DNA of 64,000 nt, taken from the NCBI RefSeq assembly GCF_029076845.1, contig NZ_JARESE010000070.1:62001-126000 (forward strand), written 5' to 3'. The translations under genes were made by a program, and so were the position numbers. The DNA comes from Novosphingobium album (ex Liu et al. 2023). Lineage in GTDB: Bacteria > Pseudomonadota > Alphaproteobacteria > Sphingomonadales > Sphingomonadaceae. Under the pieces are notes generated by a model. The model was not told the origin of the DNA and made no database searches. It worked only from the letters and a program-made list of their open reading frames with translations. Below are positions 44,165 through 51,801 of the stretch, piece by piece. Positions within the stretch are counted from its first letter, which is position 1. Each line of letters starts with the position of its first letter.

Positions 44165-44806
44165 ATGCAGACCCAGCGGGTTATCGTGGTGGACGATCAC
44201 CCCTTGTGCGCGACCGCGGTGGCCGCCGTGCTGTCGGGCATCGGCGGCAATATCACAGTGGAAATGCGCGGTTCGCTCAAGGAACTCGATAAAGTTGCGC
44301 GCGGAGAGGATATCGCGCTGATCCTGCTGGACCTGAGGCTTCCCGATGTCTCAGGAATGCACGGCATCGAAATGGTCAAGGCATCGTTTCCCAGCGTCCC
44401 GCTTTGCGTGATGTCGGGCCAGATCGATGCCGGCACCGTGCGGCAGGTGCTGTCGCAAGGCGTCGCCGGGTTCATTCCCAAGACGCTGTCGTACAGCGAA
44501 TTCTCGCACGCGCTGGAACGGCTGCTGGCCGGCGGGATGGCCTGGCCGCGCATGGCCGAAAGCGAGGACGGCGAAGCCGGCCCGCTGAGCCCGGCCGAAC
44601 GGCGCATCATGCATGCGCTGAGCCTGGGCCTGCAGAACAAGCAGATCGCCTTCGACCTGGGCCTGTCGGAATCGACGGTCAAAAGCCATCTGGCCCATAT
44701 CTTCGCCAAGCTGAAAGTGACCAACCGATCACAGGCCATCCTGGTGTTCGATCGCATGATCTTCGATGCCGTGCCATGCGCTGAAGACAACCATGGCGTG
44801 ATCTGA
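44165..44806 (+). CDS. NarL/FixJ-type response regulator
   Basis: A 213-residue two-domain regulator. Receiver: VIVVDDHPLCATAVAAVL with the acidic pair at residues 10-11, phospho-acceptor Asp56 in LILLDLRLPDVSG, CVMSGQID in place of the Thr-containing strand, and Lys in GFIPKTLS. The LuxR-type HTH is LSPAERRIMHALSLGLQNKQIAFDLGLSESTVKSHL (key part KQIAFDLGLSESTVKSHLAH). The ATG at 44165 is preferred because GGAGG precedes it; a longer frame from 43991 is AT-rich and unsupported. The partner kinase may be the divergent one at 42556. Confidence 0.92.
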   Translation: MQTQRVIVVDDHPLCATAVAAVLSGIGGNITVEMRGSLKELDKVARGEDIALILLDLRLPDVSGMHGIEMVKASFPSVPLCVMSGQIDAGTVRQVLSQGVAGFIPKTLSYSEFSHALERLLAGGMAWPRMAESEDGEAGPLSPAERRIMHALSLGLQNKQIAFDLGLSESTVKSHLAHIFAKLKVTNRSQAILVFDRMIFDAVPCAEDNHGVI

Positions 44807-45157
44807 AAGGTTGTCTATCGACGCGAGGCAGCCCTCGCCCCTTCCCGGCCGATGGATCGCGGCGCACGCTTCTCCCTGGTGGAAATCCCCGTATCCGCGA
44901 AGGGGGAGCGTGCGCCGGCAATCTTGCGACAATCACCGCCGGCATCGGTGGCCCGAATTCGGCGGGACTGTCAGCCTTTCAAGGGTACTTTGCACACGAC
45001 GGGAGACTGGGACACTCGGGCGTTGCAACCTTGATGCCGCATAACACCACATCGCGCCGCGCGGCGCTATCGTCCGAAAGAACTATAGCGTGGTCGCCTT
45101 AGGTTGATGTGCCGAAAATGGCGAGCGGCCCTATGCCGATCCGGCGGGAACGGCCGG
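44807..45157. other. Convergent spacer containing one copy of a 12-mer repeat
   Basis: About 350 bp between the 3' ends of the NarL-type regulator and the pseudo-receiver gene. No gene is supported. It contains ATCGTCCGAAAG at 45069-45080, followed by AACTATAG, the first of three exact copies in this island. Confidence 0.5.
45069..45080. repeat. 12-mer ATCGTCCGAAAG, copy 1 of 3
   Basis: Exact match to copies at 45814-45825 and 46075-46086. All three lie in non-coding DNA and all are followed by A/T/G-AC (AAC, TAC, GAC). This copy lies 3' of two genes, so it is not an obvious promoter element. Confidence 0.7.
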
Positions 45158-45670
45158 TCAGATCAGGCTGGCGATGATCGGCTTGCCGATGCGGCCAAGC
45201 ATGTTGGCACGGTGCAGCGCGAAGGATTGCGGGCCGAACGGCGCAAGCGTGCCGTCACCCGCCGCGCCGGGGCCTTCGCCGGCGCCGTCGGCCAATTGGC
45301 CGAAGCGGGCATGGGCCTGCAACCCGGCCAGCGCGGCTTCCTCGATCTCGGCGATGGCCATGGGCAGCCGCAGATAGTCGATCGCGCCTTTGGCGACCGC
45401 GCGGCCGATCGCGCGCGCCGCCGGGTCCATCGCGAAAGCAATGAACGGCAGGCACAGATCGCGGCGCGCCATCAGATCCACCAGCGCGTCGATATTGTTG
45501 CCCCGATCCTCGATCAGGACGATGCGGTCTTCCGCCAGCGACGCCTCGCTGTCCCGCACGCAGGCGAAGGCGGCGCGGCCCAGCCCGGCTTCATCGAGCG
45601 CGCGGGCGATCACGGCGCGGCGCTGCGAGGAGCTGTCGATCAGGATGAGGTTGATTTCAGCATAGGTCAT
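45158..45670 (-). CDS. Degenerate receiver-domain protein (pseudo-receiver)
   Basis: A 170-residue protein. Residues 5-118 have the CheY layout: INLILIDSSSQRRAVIARAL (only one of the two N-terminal acids), then RIVLIEDRGNNIDALVDLM, where the phospho-acceptor position appears to be Glu54 rather than Asp, LPFIAFAMDPAARAIG, and GAIDYLRLPMAIAEIEEAAL, where Leu replaces the conserved Lys. It therefore should not be phosphorylated in the usual way. The C-terminal 50 residues (Gly/Ala-rich, ending RIGKPIIASLI) match nothing I know. ATG 45670 is chosen at the start of the receiver fold. It lies among conventional signalling genes. Confidence 0.65.
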   Translation of the reverse strand: MTYAEINLILIDSSSQRRAVIARALDEAGLGRAAFACVRDSEASLAEDRIVLIEDRGNNIDALVDLMARRDLCLPFIAFAMDPAARAIGRAVAKGAIDYLRLPMAIAEIEEAALAGLQAHARFGQLADGAGEGPGAAGDGTLAPFGPQSFALHRANMLGRIGKPIIASLI

Positions 45671-45813
45671 CGGCGTGGCGATCCTGCTGGCTGCCTTCCG
45701 GCAGTCTGCCGGCAAAGCCGCTGGCCTGCGAAAACGACGGAGGCAGGACTGAAGGGATGGCGCCCCCGGCTTGTTCCCTTGTGCCTTCCTGCCACCGCGC
45801 GCGCGATCGCGCC

Positions 45814-45825
45814 ATCGTCCGAAAG
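45814..45825. repeat. 12-mer ATCGTCCGAAAG, copy 2 of 3
   Basis: It lies 144 bp upstream of the pseudo-receiver start. The left flank contains GCGCGCGCGATCGCGCC, the right flank TACGAGGATATCC. Read on the gene's strand the motif is CTTTCGGACGAT. Confidence 0.7.
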
Positions 45826-46074
45826 TACGAGGATATCCGGGCCGAAACCAGGGTCCAAGCCCGGTGTTGTCGGCGCGCGTCCCGCAAGTTGAAGAGGCAG
45901 GCAAGACACTCGGTGCGCGCGCCGACAACCGAACCGGCGGGGCGATAGGACCGCCGCCAGCGCCTGCTCGACAGCGCAGGCGATACGACCCGAAAAGGAC
46001 GGCGTGGCCGATGAAGCCGGACGCAGGCCGCACTTTCGATATGTCCCGCATGGCAGATCGCGCGCGCGCGGGAT

Positions 46075-46086
46075 ATCGTCCGAAAG
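46075..46086. repeat. 12-mer ATCGTCCGAAAG, copy 3 of 3
   Basis: It lies 74 bp beyond the stop of the single-domain regulator and about 400 bp upstream of the pseudo-receiver start. The left flank contains CGCGCGCGCGCGGGAT, the right flank GACTACTGG. Confidence 0.7.
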
Positions 46087-46159
46087 GACTACTGGCCCGC
46101 GCGGGAGCCTGGCGCGCGATGCGCGGCAAAGCGCCTGTGGAGGTGGCACCAGCACCCTC

Positions 46160-46555
46160 TCAGTACCGGGCGAAATGGTCGCGCAGGATTTCGACGACGA
46201 TGCCGATGTCCTGCGACTTGAGGAGGAAATGATCGGCCCCGGCGGCCAGGCAGCGTTCGCGGATCGAAGGATCGGTCTGGTTGGTCATGACGATGACCAG
46301 ACAATCGCTGCCCGCCTCGCGGATCGCCCGCAGCACGTCGAGCCCGGTTGCGCGCGGCATGGTGAAGTCGAGCACGGCGGCATCGGGGCGGGTGGCGGCG
46401 AACAGCGCCATGGCCTGCGCGCCATCAAAGGCGGGGCCGGCGATGGCGAACTGGCCGGCTTCGGCGATCAGTTCGGACAAGCGAAGGGCGACGCTGCGCG
46501 TATCGTCCGCGACCAGCACACAGCGTCTCTCCCCCACTTCATTGCGACCCGGCAT
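46160..46555 (-). CDS. Single-domain response regulator (CheY-like)
   Basis: A 131-residue stand-alone receiver. CVLVADDTRSVALRLSELI supplies the acidic pair, Asp63 in AAVLDFTMPRATGLDV is the phospho-acceptor, and VIVMTNQTDP (Thr) and HFLLKSQDI (Lys) complete the site, so it looks functional. The ILRDHFARY C-terminus is short and there is no output domain. It probably acts as a phosphate relay or a protein-protein switch. It lies between the pseudo-receiver and the NarL-type regulator, each separated by long non-coding gaps, so it may have its own promoter within 46556-46813. Confidence 0.9.
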   Translation of the reverse strand: MPGRNEVGERRCVLVADDTRSVALRLSELIAEAGQFAIAGPAFDGAQAMALFAATRPDAAVLDFTMPRATGLDVLRAIREAGSDCLVIVMTNQTDPSIRERCLAAGADHFLLKSQDIGIVVEILRDHFARY

Positions 46556-46813
46556 AGGTTGGCCCGTTCTTGGGGTTTACTGCACCAGAGGCCGATCATC
46601 GCCGATCATCGCCGGCTTGTCGTGTCAGGCATTTCGCAGCGCCTGTCGGAAATTTCCCGACAGGCCGGCTCAGGGCCGATCGCAATTCAGATGATGAGGT
46701 CCCGAAAATGAGCGGGCTTCGTGACCGGGAGCGCAGCGCACCGAAAGTACGTGAGCACCGCAAGCACGGAAAATCGCCATTTGCAGGCCGTCAGGGCTGA
46801 ATGTCGATCGGCC

Positions 46814-47449
46814 CTAATCGACCAGATCGTGCCGCATGGCATAGCGCGCCATGTCGACCTGGCTGGTCAGCCCGGTCTTCTGCCGGATGCGCGCGATATA
46901 GGTCGCCACGGTCTTGTCGCTGATGGCCAGATCGCCCGCCACTTCCTTCACCGCGCGGCCCGAGGCGAGCAGCTTGAGGATCTCCAGTTCGCGCTGCGAG
47001 AGCTTTTCGTGCGGCAGCGGCTCGCGCTCCTCGCCCAGCGTGCGGGCGATGCCGGCGGCCGTATCGCTGTGCAGATAAGTGCCGCCGCCGGCCACCGTCT
47101 CGATCGCGCGCACCAGTTCCTCGGGCGGCAAGTGCTTGTGGATCAGGCCATTGGCGCCCGCCTTCATCGACTGGACGACGAAGGCCAGTTCGGCGCTGGC
47201 GGTGATCACCAGGATCGGCACTTTCGCATCGCGAAGCCGGATCGCGCGCAGCAGATCGAGGAGGCCCATCCCGCCCGGCATGACGACATCGAGCAGGATC
47301 AGATCCCAGCCGGCCTGGTTCACCAGCTTCAGCACCGCGCCCGAATCCTCCGCCTCGCCCACGTCGACCGCGCCGAAAATCTCCCTGGTGATCGATTGCA
47401 GCCCCCGGCGCGTGATCGGATGATCGTCGGCAACCAGGATACGCTTCAT
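46814..47449 (-). CDS. NarL/FixJ-type response regulator
   Basis: A 211-residue regulator. Receiver: RILVADDHPITRRGLQSI with the acidic pair at residues 8-9, Asp54 in LILLDVVMPGGMG, Thr in LVITASAEL and Lys in GLIHKHLPPEEL. HTH: LSQRELEILKLLASGRAVKEVAGDLAISDKTVATYI (key part KEVAGDLAISDKTVATYIAR), the LuxR type. Its ATG overlaps the stop of the upstream kinase as ATGA, so the two are made together and are almost surely a cognate pair. The ARYAMRHDLVD ending is typical of FixJ/NarL proteins. Confidence 0.94.
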   Translation of the reverse strand: MKRILVADDHPITRRGLQSITREIFGAVDVGEAEDSGAVLKLVNQAGWDLILLDVVMPGGMGLLDLLRAIRLRDAKVPILVITASAELAFVVQSMKAGANGLIHKHLPPEELVRAIETVAGGGTYLHSDTAAGIARTLGEEREPLPHEKLSQRELEILKLLASGRAVKEVAGDLAISDKTVATYIARIRQKTGLTSQVDMARYAMRHDLVD

Positions 47450-48966
47450 GCGCGCGGCCCTTCCTGCCGCGGGATCCGGGCGGTGATGGTCACGCCCACC
47501 GGCGCGCTCCGGTCGATCCTGATGGCGCCGCCCAGCAACTCGGCCCTTTCGCGCATTCCCAGCAGGCCCAGCGAGACCCGGCCGCTGTCAGGGGCCGACG
47601 CGGAAAAGCCCCGGCCATCGTCGCGTACTTCCAGGCACCATTCGTCCGGCAGCGCCGCGAAGTCGATCCAGACCCGCGATGCCCCGGCATGGCGGACGAT
47701 GTTGGTAAGCATTTCCTGCAGGATGCGGAAGAAGGCGGTGGCCACATCGGGTGGCACGGGCCGGCTATCGTCGATCCGGCAAGTGACGCCAAGGCCGGTG
47801 CGCTGCTCGAACTTGCTCACCATGTCCTGCATCGCCGCCGGCAGGCCCAGCAGATCGAGCGCGCTGGGCCGCAACTGGGCCGAGATCCGCTGCACGGTCT
47901 CGATCGTCGCGGCGACCAGCTTGCCCGATTCCTCGATCCGCGCGGCCAGCGCGCGCGCGCGCGGATCGGGATCGTCGGCGATCTGGCGCTCCATCCACCA
48001 AATGTCCATGCGCAGGGCAGTGAGCAGCTGGCCCAGCTCGTCATGCACTTCGCGCGCGATCCGGCGCTGCTCTTCCTCGCGCACGTTGTTGAGGCGCGCG
48101 GTCAATTGCCGCATCTGCTTGTCGCGCGTCAGCAGCAGTTCGTATTGCAGGCGCAGGCGTTCCTCCTGCGCGTGCTTTTCGGTGATGTCGCGGCAGATCG
48201 CGCCGAAATGGGTGGCCGGACCCTCGCTCTCGCCCAGCCCGAAGGCGGTGACCGACAGCGTCATCTCGCGCCCGTCCTTGCCGACCAGCGAAATCTCGTG
48301 AGGCCGGCCGATCTCGCCGCCCAGCGCCTGGGCAATGATCCCGTGCTGCTCGATCGTGCCGCCGACATCAGTGGCGCGCACGAAGTCGCGCGCCTTGCGG
48401 CCGATCACTTCGTCGGCCGGAAAGCCGAAGATGCGCCCTGCGGCCGCGTTCCAGCTCGTGATCGTGCCATCGGCCGCGCCACTGATGATCGCATCACTCG
48501 ATGCCTCGACAATGCCGGCCAAAAGGGCCCGCAGGTGCTCCGCCCGGTCGCGCTCGCTCGCCTCGCGCGTGCGCGCCAGGGCATAGCGGATCGCCCGCGC
48601 CAGATTGTGGCCGCGCAGCTCGTTCTTGGCGATATAGTCCTGCGCGCCCGCTTCAAGGCATTGCAGCGCCAGCGTTTCCTCGTCCAGCCCGGTCAGCACG
48701 ACGATCGCCGTCTCGCGCGTCACCGCGCGCACGGCATCGACGCATTCCACCCCGGCGCAATCGGGCAGCTTCAGATCGAGCAGCACGGCATCGAACGGCC
48801 CGGCGTGCAGCTTCGCGATCGCGCCGGCCAGGGTTTCGACCAGCACCATCTCCTCGTGATCGTCGCTCAGCAGCTCGGCAATGTAATCCGCGTCGCCCGG
48901 ATTGTCCTCGACCACCAGCACCCGACCGATCCGGTCGAGCGACGCGCTGGCGAGCAGCGCCGTCAT
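47446..48966 (-). CDS. Sensor kinase: receiver, PAS, HisKA_3/NarX-type
   Basis: A 506-residue cytosolic kinase. An N-terminal receiver (VLVVEDNPGDADYIAELL; AVLLDLKLPDCAG; VVLTGLDEE; DYIAKNELRG) has all catalytic residues. A PAS domain follows (IVEASSDAIISGAADGTITS; FGAICRDITEKHAQEERLR), then the DegS/NarX-type dimerisation motif RRIAREVHDELGQLLTALRM with the phospho-His, and the HATPase (FFRILQEMLTNIVRHAGASR; VRDDGRGF; LGLLGMRERAELLGG). This kinase type pairs with NarL-like regulators, matching the overlapping gene at 46814. A redox or ligand signal sensed by PAS is possible; no heme or flavin signature was identified. Confidence 0.93.
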   Translation of the reverse strand: MTALLASASLDRIGRVLVVEDNPGDADYIAELLSDDHEEMVLVETLAGAIAKLHAGPFDAVLLDLKLPDCAGVECVDAVRAVTRETAIVVLTGLDEETLALQCLEAGAQDYIAKNELRGHNLARAIRYALARTREASERDRAEHLRALLAGIVEASSDAIISGAADGTITSWNAAAGRIFGFPADEVIGRKARDFVRATDVGGTIEQHGIIAQALGGEIGRPHEISLVGKDGREMTLSVTAFGLGESEGPATHFGAICRDITEKHAQEERLRLQYELLLTRDKQMRQLTARLNNVREEEQRRIAREVHDELGQLLTALRMDIWWMERQIADDPDPRARALAARIEESGKLVAATIETVQRISAQLRPSALDLLGLPAAMQDMVSKFEQRTGLGVTCRIDDSRPVPPDVATAFFRILQEMLTNIVRHAGASRVWIDFAALPDEWCLEVRDDGRGFSASAPDSGRVSLGLLGMRERAELLGGAIRIDRSAPVGVTITARIPRQEGPRA

Positions 48967-49358
48967 GCCCGCCGCGCCCGCGCCTGCCGGCGCGCGCCAT
49001 AAGGCGCGATCATCGCGTGAACCGAGCTGTCCACATCGCCGTCCTTCCCCAAATCGAGCCCCGCGCGACAGCGCGCCGAGCCCTTATAGTGCCTCGGGCA
49101 TCTTCCCGTGCCCTGAAACGCATCCGAAAAGGGATGGTACTTTGCCCGCCCGCGTTCGGACAGGCCGATATCGCGTCAGGCAGATACCCCGGTAATTATC
49201 CCTATTCGCGATCCGGCAAAGACAATCGCCGCCCGCGCGCAATAGACCCGCACGGTTATGCCCCCGCCGAAACGAGCACCATCATGGCTTTCGCCAAGGC
49301 ATTTGGCAATCGCGGGTTGAATACTTGCGGGACGCGCGAAAGCGGGCCCGGCCGGTTT
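48967..49358. promoter_or_regulatory. Non-coding region upstream of the receiver-PAS kinase
   Basis: About 390 bp with no supported gene. The AT-rich patch GTAATTATCCCTATTCGCG near 49191 is the likeliest promoter area for the minus-strand kinase gene, but no definite -35/-10 pair was assigned. Confidence 0.35.
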
Positions 49359-49433
49359 TGAGAGTTTAATGGGAAATGCGCTGAAAAGCGCATTTCGTGG
49401 CCGCACCGATAGGCGCATTCCCCAACAAAACCC
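49359..49433. repeat. Palindromic repeat, copy C (short form)
   Basis: GAGAGTTTAATGGGAAATGC at the left pairs imperfectly with GCGCATTCCCCAACAAAACC on the right, and a small hairpin GAAATGCGC-tgaaaa-GCGCATTTC sits inside the left arm. The ends match copies A and D (GGGAAATGCGC). It reaches the stop of the SDR gene and lacks the long inner arms of copy A. Confidence 0.65.
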
Positions 49434-50354
49434 TCAAACCCCTTGCGCCTCGCGGATCATCTTGAAGCCGAACATCAGGTGCTCAAGCTGGCCATCGGGC
49501 ACGGGCGGAAAGGCCAGGGTTTCGCCGCCGCCCCGGATCGCGGCGATCTGGTCGGCGACCTGTTCGGGCGTCCATTCCGGCCGGAAGACGCCTTCGCTCT
49601 CGGCGATCCAGGCGCGCGCCATGCGCCCGCCCATCGCGACATACATCTCGCCGCTGGCCGAGCAGCTTTCGTGGCACAGCCAGCCGACCATCGGTGCGAC
49701 CATTTCGGGCTCCATCGGCGGGAACTTGCTGGTATCGATGCCTTCGGACATGCGGGTGACGGCGGCCGGCACGATCAGGTTGGACTTGACGTTGGCGTGC
49801 TGGCCCTCGATCGCGGCGGTGTTCGAAAGCCCCATGAAGCCGGCCTTGCACATCGCATAGGTGACATTGTCCGACTTGCCGTAAAGCCCGTTGATCGAGC
49901 TGGTCAGGACGATGCGCCCGTATTCCTGCGCCATCATCAGCGGGAACGCCTCGCGCACGACGTGGTAGGCGCCTTTCAGGTGCACATCGAGGACCGAGCA
50001 GAAATCCTCATAGCCCAGCTCGCACAGCGACCCGCGCCGCACGTTGCCGGCCGAATGGATCAGGATGTCGATCCGCCCGAAGGCTTCGAGCGCGGACCCG
50101 ATGATGGCCTTGCCGCCTTCGGGCGTCGCGACCGAATCGGTGTTCGCCACCGCCTCGCCGCCCAGCGCGCGGATTTCACCGGCCAGCGCCTCGGCGGGGC
50201 CTTCGCCGGTCGCATCGCCGGCCATGCTGACACCCGGATCGTTGATCACGATCCGGCAGCCCCGGCTCGCCAGCAGCAGCGCATGGGCCCGGCCCAGCCC
50301 ACGCCCGCCGCCAGTGATCACGGCGACACGGTTGTCGAAACGCAATTCGCCCAC
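49434..50354 (-). CDS. Short-chain dehydrogenase (3-hydroxyacyl-CoA dehydrogenase-like)
   Basis: A 306-residue SDR. VITGGGRGLGRAHALLLASRG and IVINDPG (Asp, NAD-type) resemble the dehydrogenase domain of multifunctional beta-oxidation enzymes (MFE-2). IHSAGNVRRG replaces NNAG, followed by LTSSINGLYG and TYAMCKAGFMG (YxxxK), and a long C-terminal extension (FRPEWTPEQVADQIAAIRGG). GTG 50354 has GGAGGAGAGG upstream. It lies 62 bp downstream of a CoA-transferase gene on the same strand, so oxidation of a 3-hydroxyacyl-CoA is a plausible role. Confidence 0.88.
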   Translation of the reverse strand: MGELRFDNRVAVITGGGRGLGRAHALLLASRGCRIVINDPGVSMAGDATGEGPAEALAGEIRALGGEAVANTDSVATPEGGKAIIGSALEAFGRIDILIHSAGNVRRGSLCELGYEDFCSVLDVHLKGAYHVVREAFPLMMAQEYGRIVLTSSINGLYGKSDNVTYAMCKAGFMGLSNTAAIEGQHANVKSNLIVPAAVTRMSEGIDTSKFPPMEPEMVAPMVGWLCHESCSASGEMYVAMGGRMARAWIAESEGVFRPEWTPEQVADQIAAIRGGGETLAFPPVPDGQLEHLMFGFKMIREAQGV

Positions 50355-50416
50355 GGCTGTCCTCTCCTCCAGTGCTGTGGCTCCCGCCATGGCGGCAAGC
50401 GCATCGCGGTGCAAGT

Positions 50417-51631
50417 TCAGGCGATGATTTTCGCCGCGCGCAAGGCCGCGATCCGCTCGGGCGATAGCCCCAGCACTTCGGACAGGATCGCCTCGCTGTG
50501 CTGGCCCAGCACGGGCGGTGCCTCGGGCACCGGCTGCGGCGCATCGGTGAAGCGGATCGGTCGATTGACGATCGGGATCGTGCCGAGCGTCTGGTGCCGG
50601 GTCTCCACCACCATCTCGCGCGCGACGGCCTGCGGCTGGGTCAACGCCTCGGTCACGCCCAGGATCGGCGCGTGCGGCACTTCGTGCGCGGTGAAGATCG
50701 CCAACAGTTCGTCCACCGTGTGCCGGCTGGTGAAGTCCGAAACGATGGCGTTGACTTCCGCGCGCGCGTCACGACGCTTTTCCAGCGTGTCGTAGCGCGC
50801 ATCCCCGGTCAGCTCGGGCCGCCCGATCGAGGCGCAGATCCGCCCCCAGAACCCCGGCGTCAGGCAGGCGACGACGATCGAGCCGTCGCTCGCCGGGAAA
50901 ATGCCGTAAGGCACCAGATTGGGATGCTGCGATCCGGGCCGGGCCGGATCATGGCCGGTGAAGAAGGCAAGCTGGGCGATATAGCCCAGCATCCCGAGCA
51001 GCCCGTCCATCAGGCTGACGTCGATATGCCGGCCCAGGCCGGTACGCTCACGCTCATAAAGCGCGGCGAGGATGCCGATCGGGCCGTTGATCCCGCCCAC
51101 CAGATCGCCGAGCGGAATGCCCAGCTTGGTCGGCAGCCCGCCGGGCTCGCCGTTCATCGACAGCGCGCCCGACATCGCCTGGAGCACGATATCGAAGCTG
51201 GGCCGGTCCTTCAGCGGCCCGGTCTGGCCATAGCCCGATATCGAGCAATAGATCAGGCGCGGGTTGATCGCGCGCATCGTCTCATAGCCCAGGCCCAGCC
51301 GGTCCATCACGCCGGGCCGGTAGTTCTCGACCAGGATATCGCAGCGGGCCGCCAGATCCTTGACCAGTTCGAGCCCCTCGGGCGTCTTGAGATCGACCAC
51401 GATCGATTTCTTGCCGCGATTGACCGCGAGGTAATAATGGCTTTCGCCATCGCGCATCGGCGGGAAGGTGCGCGTCTCGTCACCCGTGCCCGGCGGCTCG
51501 ATCTTGAACACCTCGGCGCCCAGGTCCGCCAGCGCCAGGCTGGCGGCGGGGCCGGCCAGCACGCGGGTGAAATCGATCACCCGCACGCCCGCCAGCGGGC
51601 CCGGCCAGTTCACGCAAGCGCTTTGAGTCAT
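50417..51631 (-). CDS. CaiB/BaiF-family CoA transferase
   Basis: A 404-residue family III CoA-transferase. Signatures: GVRVIDFTRVLAGPAASLAL at the N-terminus, LGAEVFKIEPPGTGDETR, YYLAVNRGKKSIVVDLKTPE, LVENYRPGVMDRLGL, and the strand DRPSFDIVLQAMSGALSMNG. The catalytic aspartate lies in the DVSLMD-type segment (GRHIDVSLMDGLLGM). The enzyme swaps CoA between a donor acyl-CoA and a carboxylate. Two ATGs and a GTG cluster at the start; ATG 51631 is chosen with low certainty. It sits upstream of the SDR and downstream of the dehydratase gene, consistent with an acyl-CoA pathway. Confidence 0.93.
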   Translation of the reverse strand: MTQSACVNWPGPLAGVRVIDFTRVLAGPAASLALADLGAEVFKIEPPGTGDETRTFPPMRDGESHYYLAVNRGKKSIVVDLKTPEGLELVKDLAARCDILVENYRPGVMDRLGLGYETMRAINPRLIYCSISGYGQTGPLKDRPSFDIVLQAMSGALSMNGEPGGLPTKLGIPLGDLVGGINGPIGILAALYERERTGLGRHIDVSLMDGLLGMLGYIAQLAFFTGHDPARPGSQHPNLVPYGIFPASDGSIVVACLTPGFWGRICASIGRPELTGDARYDTLEKRRDARAEVNAIVSDFTSRHTVDELLAIFTAHEVPHAPILGVTEALTQPQAVAREMVVETRHQTLGTIPIVNRPIRFTDAPQPVPEAPPVLGQHSEAILSEVLGLSPERIAALRAAKIIA

Positions 51632-51658
51632 CATCCTCACCCGGCACTAGGACAAAAA

Positions 51659-51710
51659 ATCCTCCCTGTCGCCGCGGCGATGGGGAGGTGGCGGTCCCTT
51701 CGCGGACCGA
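51659..51710. repeat. C/T-rich hairpin repeat
   Basis: ATCCTCCCTGTCGCCGCGGC followed by GATGGGGAGGTGGCGGTCCC has the layout of the repeat at 15521: a C/T-rich arm, a G/A-rich arm, then a second hairpin GGTCC-cttcgc-GGACC. It lies between the CoA-transferase and the dehydratase genes; the rest of 51632-51801 holds no gene. Confidence 0.5.
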
Positions 51711-51801
51711 TGGATGGGCAAGGCCGCGCACGCCGCCTTTCCCATCGCCACGGGGGCCGCCTCCCCGCCCGGCCATGCCGGACGGAGAGCGGCGGCCGGC
51801 A

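Larger units (their letters stand above)
45671..46159. promoter_or_regulatory. 489-bp non-coding region with two copies of the 12-mer
   Basis: No gene is supported on either strand; open frames here are composition artefacts. It must hold the promoter of the pseudo-receiver. It carries ATCGTCCGAAAG at 45814-45825 and 46075-46086, each adjacent to an alternating CGCGCGCG tract on its left. Confidence 0.5.

Noticed and set aside
46004..46711. 235-codon plus-strand open frame across the 12-mer and the CheY-like gene
   Set aside because: It covers the antisense of a clear receiver gene and has no motif or ribosome-binding site.
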